Assembly (NCBI GenBank): GCA_002361175.1
Contig: DESG01000016.1
Coordinates: 24,605-79,534, forward strand
Reading direction: 5' to 3'
From: Lachnoclostridium sp. UBA3320
GTDB taxonomy: Bacteria > Bacillota > Clostridia > Lachnospirales > Lachnospiraceae
Length of the DNA: 54,930 nt
Part shown: piece after piece, positions 50,541-54,930 of the stretch
Layout of the letters: each line of letters opens with the position of its first letter
Position numbering within the stretch: the first letter of the stretch is position 1
Made by a program: the position numbers and the translations under genes
The notes under the pieces: model-generated
Databases searched by the model: none
Told to the model about the DNA's origin: nothing
The model's input: the letters and a program-made list of their open reading frames with translations, nothing else

Positions 50541-52148
50541 ATGAAACGAAATGCATTTTTCCAACTTGTACACAGAGCTGATGGGATATATCTTAAATCC
50601 TATCCAGCCGTTAATGGAGGAATGTCATTAAACAGTGGTGACATTTTGACATATCTTGATAAAAAGAAGTATAATGAGATAGACATATCATTGATTAAAC
50701 AGTTTGTAGATATAGCAATAAGAGAACAAAACGCACTTGTTAAAATTATTGATGGAACAAAGCCGCCAGAAAATGAATATGCTATAATTACGGCTGATCA
50801 AGATGGATATATGGCAAAACTTAGGCTTTATCCTCCATCTAATGAAGGCAGACGATTGCAGTTGGAAGATTTGTTAAACTTGGCAAAACAAAATGGTATA
50901 AAATCAGGTATTATTGAAAAAAATGCTGAGATAGCTTTAAAAGGAAGAATTTACTGTACTGATATATTATTGGCAAGAGCGCAGATGCCTGTGCAGGGAA
51001 GGGATGCGAGAATCCTGTATAACTTTGATGTAGAAAAGACGAGTACCCCAAAGATGGCAGATGATGGAAGCGTTGATTTTCATACACTTGATATGATTGA
51101 ACGTGTTAAAGAAGGACAGCTTTTAGCAACACTTATACCCGAGGTACAGGGTACGGATGGACAGAGCGTATTTGGAAAGCCGCTAAAACCTGCAAAAGTT
51201 AAAAAACTTGTATTAAAGCATGGAAAATATGCACACTTATCAGATGACCAGCTTGAAATGTATTCAGATGTTTCAGGTAATGTCGTACTTGTTAATGATA
51301 CAGTATTTGTTTCAAATGTGTATGAAGTTCCTGCAGATGTAGGACCTTCAACAGGTGATATTGATTATGATGGCAGCGTGGAAGTTAAGGGAAACGTTCT
51401 TTCGGGCTATACAGTTAAAGCATCTGGCGATATAGTTGTCGATGGTGCTGTCGAAGGTGCACTTCTTATAGCGGGAGGTAAAATTGTTCTTAAACGTGGC
51501 ATACAAGGCATGGGCAAAGGCAATATGCAGGCAGGTGGTGATATTATTTCAAACTTTATTGAAAGTTCTACGATAATGAGTGGAGGTAAGATAATATCTG
51601 ATGCAATTATGCACAGTGAAGTCGTCTCAAAGGACAGTATACTTGTACATGGAAAAAGAGGTCTTATAGCAGGAGGCAAAGTCAGGTCTGCTATGAAGAT
51701 AGAAACAAAGACAGCAGGCTCAAGTATGGGTACGCAGACAGAGCTTGAAGTCGGATATGACCCTACAATAATAGACCAATACCATATTATTGAAGAAAAT
51801 ATTACAAGATTAAATGATGAAAGAGAAAAAATAGAACAAAATATGCAAGTACTTAAAAAACGTCTTCAAACTCAGGGAAAACTTGCTGAAGATAAAATGA
51901 AAATACTGAAACAAAACAGCATAAAATTAAAAGAGATTGATGAAGAAATAGAAAAAAATACATTAGAATATGAGCAACTTGAATCTGAACTTGAAAAAAG
52001 AGCAGGTGGTGGCAAAATAATAGTTGAAGGCATAGCATATCCTGGTGTAAAATTAACTATATCAAATGTTGTGACTTATATACACGATGAAACACAGCAC
52101 AGTGCTTTTGTGCGTGAAGGCGCTGATATACGTATTAGGAGTATATAA
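50541..52148 (+). CDS. FapA/DUF342 family protein
   Basis: The 535-aa protein (start ATG 50541 behind GAAAGAAGG; the longer frame lies in fliA) belongs to the FapA family found in flagellar operons. It has an N-terminal helical domain, the central beta-solenoid (repeats such as GDIDYDGSVEVKGNV, SGDIVVDGAVEGALLIAGG, AGGDIISNFIESSTIMSGG) and a C-terminal coiled coil (about 415-495). In Vibrio, FapA affects flagellar assembly and cell-pole function. The exact role in Firmicutes is not known. Confidence 0.85.
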   Translation: MKRNAFFQLVHRADGIYLKSYPAVNGGMSLNSGDILTYLDKKKYNEIDISLIKQFVDIAIREQNALVKIIDGTKPPENEYAIITADQDGYMAKLRLYPPSNEGRRLQLEDLLNLAKQNGIKSGIIEKNAEIALKGRIYCTDILLARAQMPVQGRDARILYNFDVEKTSTPKMADDGSVDFHTLDMIERVKEGQLLATLIPEVQGTDGQSVFGKPLKPAKVKKLVLKHGKYAHLSDDQLEMYSDVSGNVVLVNDTVFVSNVYEVPADVGPSTGDIDYDGSVEVKGNVLSGYTVKASGDIVVDGAVEGALLIAGGKIVLKRGIQGMGKGNMQAGGDIISNFIESSTIMSGGKIISDAIMHSEVVSKDSILVHGKRGLIAGGKVRSAMKIETKTAGSSMGTQTELEVGYDPTIIDQYHIIEENITRLNDEREKIEQNMQVLKKRLQTQGKLAEDKMKILKQNSIKLKEIDEEIEKNTLEYEQLESELEKRAGGGKIIVEGIAYPGVKLTISNVVTYIHDETQHSAFVREGADIRIRSI

Positions 52149-52178
52149 GTTATAGAAAGATGGAAAGGAGAAAAAGTT

Positions 52179-52505
52179 ATGTCATTAACAATAGATTATA
52201 TTGCAATGCCGCCAAAGTCTCAGGAAGTGTCACAGATACAGACAGGGGAGCAGACACGTATAAGTCAGGAACAGCAAGAAATAGCTATGCAGTTTCAAAA
52301 TGAAGTAAAACAACAGTCTGAGACAACTGTACGCCGCCGTGATGTCAACAATGATGAGTTAAAAAATGACGAGCGAAAGAATAACAAAAAGAAGAAAAAA
52401 AAGGCAGTATTAAAAAAAGATAAAGGTGATGATGTACAAGAAGAGAACAAAGAGAAGAATGCTATAAACCCACTTTCAGGCAGACGCTTTGATATAAGAG
52501 TTTAG
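52179..52505 (+). CDS. Small basic hypothetical protein
   Basis: The 108-aa protein is not recognised. It is hydrophilic, with a Gln-rich first half (QEVSQIQTGEQTRISQEQQE) and a strongly basic stretch (NNKKKKKKAVLKKDK), and ends NPLSGRRFDIRV. No membrane or signal segment is visible. AAAGGAGAAAAAG upstream and tight spacing to both neighbours support a real gene. Disorder and the charge pattern suggest a binding or adaptor protein. Confidence 0.7.
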   Translation: MSLTIDYIAMPPKSQEVSQIQTGEQTRISQEQQEIAMQFQNEVKQQSETTVRRRDVNNDELKNDERKNNKKKKKKAVLKKDKGDDVQEENKEKNAINPLSGRRFDIRV

Positions 52506-52533
52506 TACAAAAAAAGATGAATGGAGAGATGTA

Positions 52534-53361
52534 ATGGTAATTTTAGAAGTAATAATGGTTGTAATTGGACTTGGCGCTGTATTTTTAAGTTTTAGAACGT
52601 CAAATAGCAATCAAAGTACAGAGGGTGAAAAAGCTTACAGAGAAGAACTTAGAAATGTTTCACAAGAAGTTAAAGAAGCATTGGAACAGTTTGATAAAGA
52701 CTTAAATGTAAGAGCAGAAGAGATTATTAATAGTACAGAAGACAAACTAAGTACAATTTTAAATGAGAAAATAATGGGGCTTAGTGAATATTCACAACAG
52801 ATTTTAGAAAAGATGGAAAATAACCATTCAGAGACAGTATTTTTATACGATATGCTTAATGAAAAAGAAAAAGATGTAAAAGAGCTTATTAATGAAGCAG
52901 ATATTGCAAAAGCTAATATAAGAGATGAAATTGCAAGTCAGTACCAAGAATTTAAAAAGAACCTTGAAACGATTGTTAATGAATCAGAGGAAAGTATACC
53001 AGATGAACTGTTGTATAACAATATAGATAATAGTTCAAATAATAGTAATAATATAGATGATACTGCAATTAATGACAATGACAATGACAACGACAGTGAC
53101 CATGCAGCAATGTATGATGAAGAGATTGCCAAGATTGAAGAACAAGAACGACGTGAAAAAGCACTGCACAATCTCTATGAAAGCATGGGCATAAGTGGAA
53201 TAGATGCTGCTGTTATTACAGCAGGAATTGAGCATGTTGACCATAGCGATGAGATAATTGACCTTTATAATAAAGGACTCTCTATCCTCGACATATCTAA
53301 AATGCTCGAAATAGGACAGGGCGAGGCACAATTTGTAATTGATATGTACAAAGTGGGCTGA
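52534..53361 (+). CDS. DUF6115/SwrB-like protein with N-terminal anchor and HTH-like tail
   Basis: The 275-aa protein has one N-terminal membrane segment (about 2-20), a long coiled coil (about 30-150) and an Asn/Asp-rich spacer (160-190). A C-terminal helix-turn-helix-like tail follows (DEIIDLYNKGLSILDISKML, 239-258, then GQGEAQFVIDMYK). Anchor, coiled coil and such a tail, encoded just downstream of the sigma factor, are also the layout of B. subtilis SwrB, which activates the export gate. Homology is inferred from architecture and position. Confidence 0.7.
   Translation: MVILEVIMVVIGLGAVFLSFRTSNSNQSTEGEKAYREELRNVSQEVKEALEQFDKDLNVRAEEIINSTEDKLSTILNEKIMGLSEYSQQILEKMENNHSETVFLYDMLNEKEKDVKELINEADIAKANIRDEIASQYQEFKKNLETIVNESEESIPDELLYNNIDNSSNNSNNIDDTAINDNDNDNDSDHAAMYDEEIAKIEEQERREKALHNLYESMGISGIDAAVITAGIEHVDHSDEIIDLYNKGLSILDISKMLEIGQGEAQFVIDMYKVG
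53071..53100 (+). repeat. Hexanucleotide AATGAC repeat in the DUF6115-like gene
   Basis: AATGAC occurs three times in a row, followed by AACGAC and AGTGAC, encoding the NDNDNDNDSD spacer. The six-base unit preserves frame if it expands. Confidence 0.8.
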
Positions 53362-53387
53362 TTTATTGTAAATATGGAGGTTTTAAT

Positions 53388-53987
53388 ATGAATAAAAAAT
53401 CTTTTTTAAGAGGATTTGGAGTTGGAGTTTTATTTACTGCCATTATACTTGGTGTGTCATTTTCAATAAGAACTTCGGAATCAGCTACAGTTTCACGTGC
53501 TAAAAAACTTGGCATGGTATTTGAAAGCAACGGAGAAAAAGTTGTTTTGGCAACGCCAGAAGTTCCAGAAGTATCCACACAGCCAAGTGAATCAGCACAG
53601 CCAGAGGAATCTATGCAGCCAGAAACATCCACTTCGCCTGTGTCATCTACTACTCCTGTAGAAAACTCATCTACTGATAAAAATAAAAGCAGTAAAACCA
53701 CTAAGGACAATAAGAGTGATAATAGTAAGGAATTTGAAAAAGCGAAGAAAAAAGCTGAAAAAGAGATGGATGATATTAAGAAAGAACTTACTATAAATGA
53801 TGGCGACTGGGCTGGCAAGGTAAGTGATGAACTTGAAAGACTTGGCATAATAGATGATTCTAAAGCATTTGACAAATATCTTGTAGAAAATGGTTACAGT
53901 AATGTAATAAACTCAGGAACATATGATATTTCGCCAGAAGACAGTTACCATGATATTGCTGAAAAGATTACATCACGTTTTAAATAG
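53388..53987 (+). CDS. Membrane-anchored protein with MltG-like C-terminal domain
   Basis: The 199-aa protein has an N-terminal membrane segment (about 8-26, FGVGVLFTAIILGVSFSI) and a long Pro/Ser/Thr/Glu-rich spacer (55-115). The C-terminal domain reads LTINDGDWAGKVSDELERLGIIDDSKAFDKYL and INSGTYDISPEDSYHDIAEKIT. This resembles the LysM-like N-terminal part of the endolytic transglycosylase MltG; the catalytic part is absent. It may bind peptidoglycan. ATGGAGG precedes it. It is probably the last gene of the fla/che transcription unit. Confidence 0.75.
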   Translation: MNKKSFLRGFGVGVLFTAIILGVSFSIRTSESATVSRAKKLGMVFESNGEKVVLATPEVPEVSTQPSESAQPEESMQPETSTSPVSSTTPVENSSTDKNKSSKTTKDNKSDNSKEFEKAKKKAEKEMDDIKKELTINDGDWAGKVSDELERLGIIDDSKAFDKYLVENGYSNVINSGTYDISPEDSYHDIAEKITSRFK

Positions 53988-54019
53988 ACGGCCAAGTTAG
54001 AGAAAGGCATGGTTTTATT

Positions 54020-54811
54020 ATGAATTTCAGACCTTGTATTGATATTCACAACGGCGCAGTTAAACAAATAGTGGGTGCAAGCCTTAAAGATGCTGGCGAC
54101 CTTGCAAAGGACAATTTTGTGTCTTTAAAGGACGCTGGCTATTATGCAAATATGTATAAGCAAGATAGCTTATCAGGAGGACATATAATTATACTTAATA
54201 AAGCAGGCAGCAGTTTTTATGATGCAGACATAAAACAGGCAAGAAAAGCGTTAATGGCATTTAAAGGCGGTATGCAGATAGGTGGTGGCATAAATGCAGA
54301 CAATGCATCTAAGTTTCTGGATATGGGTGCATCACACGTAATAGTGACTTCGTATGTATTCAGAGAGGGTATAATAGACTATGAAAGGTTAGAAAAGCTG
54401 TCTTCTTTAATAGGGAAAGACAGGCTAGTTCTTGATATGAGCTGTCGATATGTCGATGGAAAGTATTATATAGTAACTGACAGATGGCAAAACACTACAA
54501 AGGAAGTGTTTTGTAACAATCTTTTGTCAAAGCTTGGAAACTACTGTGATGAATTTCTTGTACATGCAGTAGATGTCGAGGGAAAAGCATCAGGCATAGA
54601 AAAGAATATTATCAAAATTTTAGCAGAATGCAATAAAAAAACTACATATGCTGGTGGTATACATTCAATGGATGATATTTATTATATAGAGGAACATGGA
54701 AAGAAAAAAGTTGATTTTACGATAGGAAGTGCACTTGATTTATTCGGCGGAAGTGTTCCTTATGTAGATTGTAAAAAATATTGTAACAAAAATTTAATAA
54801 ACTTGTATTAA
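54020..54811 (+). CDS. hisA: HisA isomerase, eukaryotic (His6) type
   Basis: The enzyme isomerises ProFAR to PRFAR in histidine synthesis. The 263-aa TIM barrel has the catalytic acid pair Asp8 (CIDIHNGAVKQIVG) and Asp139 (LVLDMSCR), with phosphate loops MQIGGGIN and FTIGSALDLFGG. The sequence follows the yeast His6 pattern closely (NFVS, YYANMYK, HVIVTSYVF, DRWQ, EFLVHAVDVEG, YAGGIHSMDD) rather than ordinary bacterial HisA. No other his gene is in the window. It starts 32 nt after the preceding gene behind GAGAAAGG, so it could be read from the flagellar operon. Confidence 0.93.
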   Translation: MNFRPCIDIHNGAVKQIVGASLKDAGDLAKDNFVSLKDAGYYANMYKQDSLSGGHIIILNKAGSSFYDADIKQARKALMAFKGGMQIGGGINADNASKFLDMGASHVIVTSYVFREGIIDYERLEKLSSLIGKDRLVLDMSCRYVDGKYYIVTDRWQNTTKEVFCNNLLSKLGNYCDEFLVHAVDVEGKASGIEKNIIKILAECNKKTTYAGGIHSMDDIYYIEEHGKKKVDFTIGSALDLFGGSVPYVDCKKYCNKNLINLY

Positions 54812-54850
54812 TGTGTTAAATAACAGATTGATACGAGTTTATTTTGCATT
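54796..54850 (+). terminator. Intrinsic terminator overlapping the hisA stop codon
   Basis: AATAAACTTGTAT (54796-54808) pairs with ATACGAGTTTATT (54831-54843, one G-U), followed by TTGCATTTATTT. The loop (54809-54830) starts with the stop codon and holds an inner TGTTA/TAACA stem. It closes the long plus-strand block. Confidence 0.6.
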
Positions 54851-54863
54851 TATTTATGTAAAA

Positions 54864-54892
54864 TTGCACAATTAAATTATAAGAAATTATAC
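54864..54892 (+). promoter_or_regulatory. Possible promoter for a gene beyond the window
   Basis: TTGCAC (54864-54869), 17 nt and TTATAC (54887-54892) form a sigma-A-like promoter in a 119-nt AT-rich stretch with no gene. A TATAAT at 54899-54904 is an alternative -10. The downstream gene is not in the window. Confidence 0.4.
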
Positions 54893-54904
54893 AAATTGTA
54901 TAAT
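54886..54904. repeat. 9-1-9 perfect inverted repeat over a promoter
   Basis: ATTATACAA (54886-54894), one A, then TTGTATAAT (54896-54904). The arms are exact reverse complements and overlap the candidate -10 boxes, the position expected for an operator. AT richness makes chance a fair alternative. Confidence 0.45.
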
Positions 54905-54930
54905 AAATTTTTTGTCTTTATAAACTAATT

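Noticed and set aside
1..54930. CRISPR arrays, tRNA, rRNA, prophage or insertion sequences
   Set aside because: No spaced direct repeats, no tRNA-like cloverleaf with CCA context, no rRNA signature and no transposase other than the Rpn-like gene were seen. All other repeats are short and intragenic or intercistronic.

Overview
The window is a low-GC, densely packed bacterial chromosome segment. Gene content and protein style point to a motile Firmicute of the Lachnospiraceae (Clostridia): a CIRCE-controlled hrcA-grpE-dnaK-dnaJ operon, a spoIIGA-sigE-sigG sporulation cluster, FliY and CheC/CheD of the Gram-positive chemotaxis type, and a very long fla/che operon ending in fliA. A Lachnospira/[Eubacterium] eligens-like organism is a plausible but unproven guess. 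All genes but one lie on the plus strand.

Layout. 1-4960: heat-shock operon with its own promoter and CIRCE operator, closed by a bidirectional terminator. 4977-5414: the only minus-strand gene, unrecognised, divergently transcribed from 5588-7142, an ABC-2 polysaccharide exporter pair (permease and ATPase). 7285-9309: an LTA-synthase-like membrane phosphotransferase followed by a strong terminator. 9483-12161: spoIIGA, sigE, sigG and ylmC, preceded by a promoter that resembles the Bacillus spoIIG promoter, with a perfect 0A box and an over-long spacer. 12230-17565: nrdR, comM, dprA and topA (dNTP control, DNA uptake and processing, supercoiling).

17734-53987: about 36 kb of almost gap-free plus-strand genes forming the fla/che operon. 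It encodes the proximal rod (flgB, flgC, fliE), MS ring and switch (fliF, fliG, fliM, fliY), export ATPase complex (fliH, fliI, fliJ), hook (fliK, flgD, a small operon protein, flgE), stator (motA, motB) with fliL, export gate (fliO, fliP, fliQ, fliR, flhB, flhA), assembly GTPases (flhF, flhG), a PilZ c-di-GMP effector, chemotaxis (cheB, cheA, cheW, cheC, cheD), the flagellar sigma factor fliA, and a tail of poorly characterised genes (FapA-like, a basic small protein, a SwrB-like DUF6115 protein, an MltG-like membrane protein). An Rpn-type PD-(D/E)XK nuclease gene is wedged between a MotE-like gene and fliK. No free-standing cheY, cheR, flagellin or hook-associated gene is seen.

54020-54811: a HisA isomerase of the eukaryotic (yeast His6-like) sequence type, followed by a terminator and an AT-rich promoter region running off the window.

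The most interesting unexplained structure is non-coding. A compact three-way-junction RNA can be drawn in the flgE leader. There is also a 28-bp perfect palindrome before motA, a 15-bp hairpin around the fliA stop codon, a degenerate motif repeated before cheC, fliA and the FapA-like gene, and a 16-bp sense-specific hairpin after nrdR. These suggest the giant operon carries internal post-transcriptional control points.
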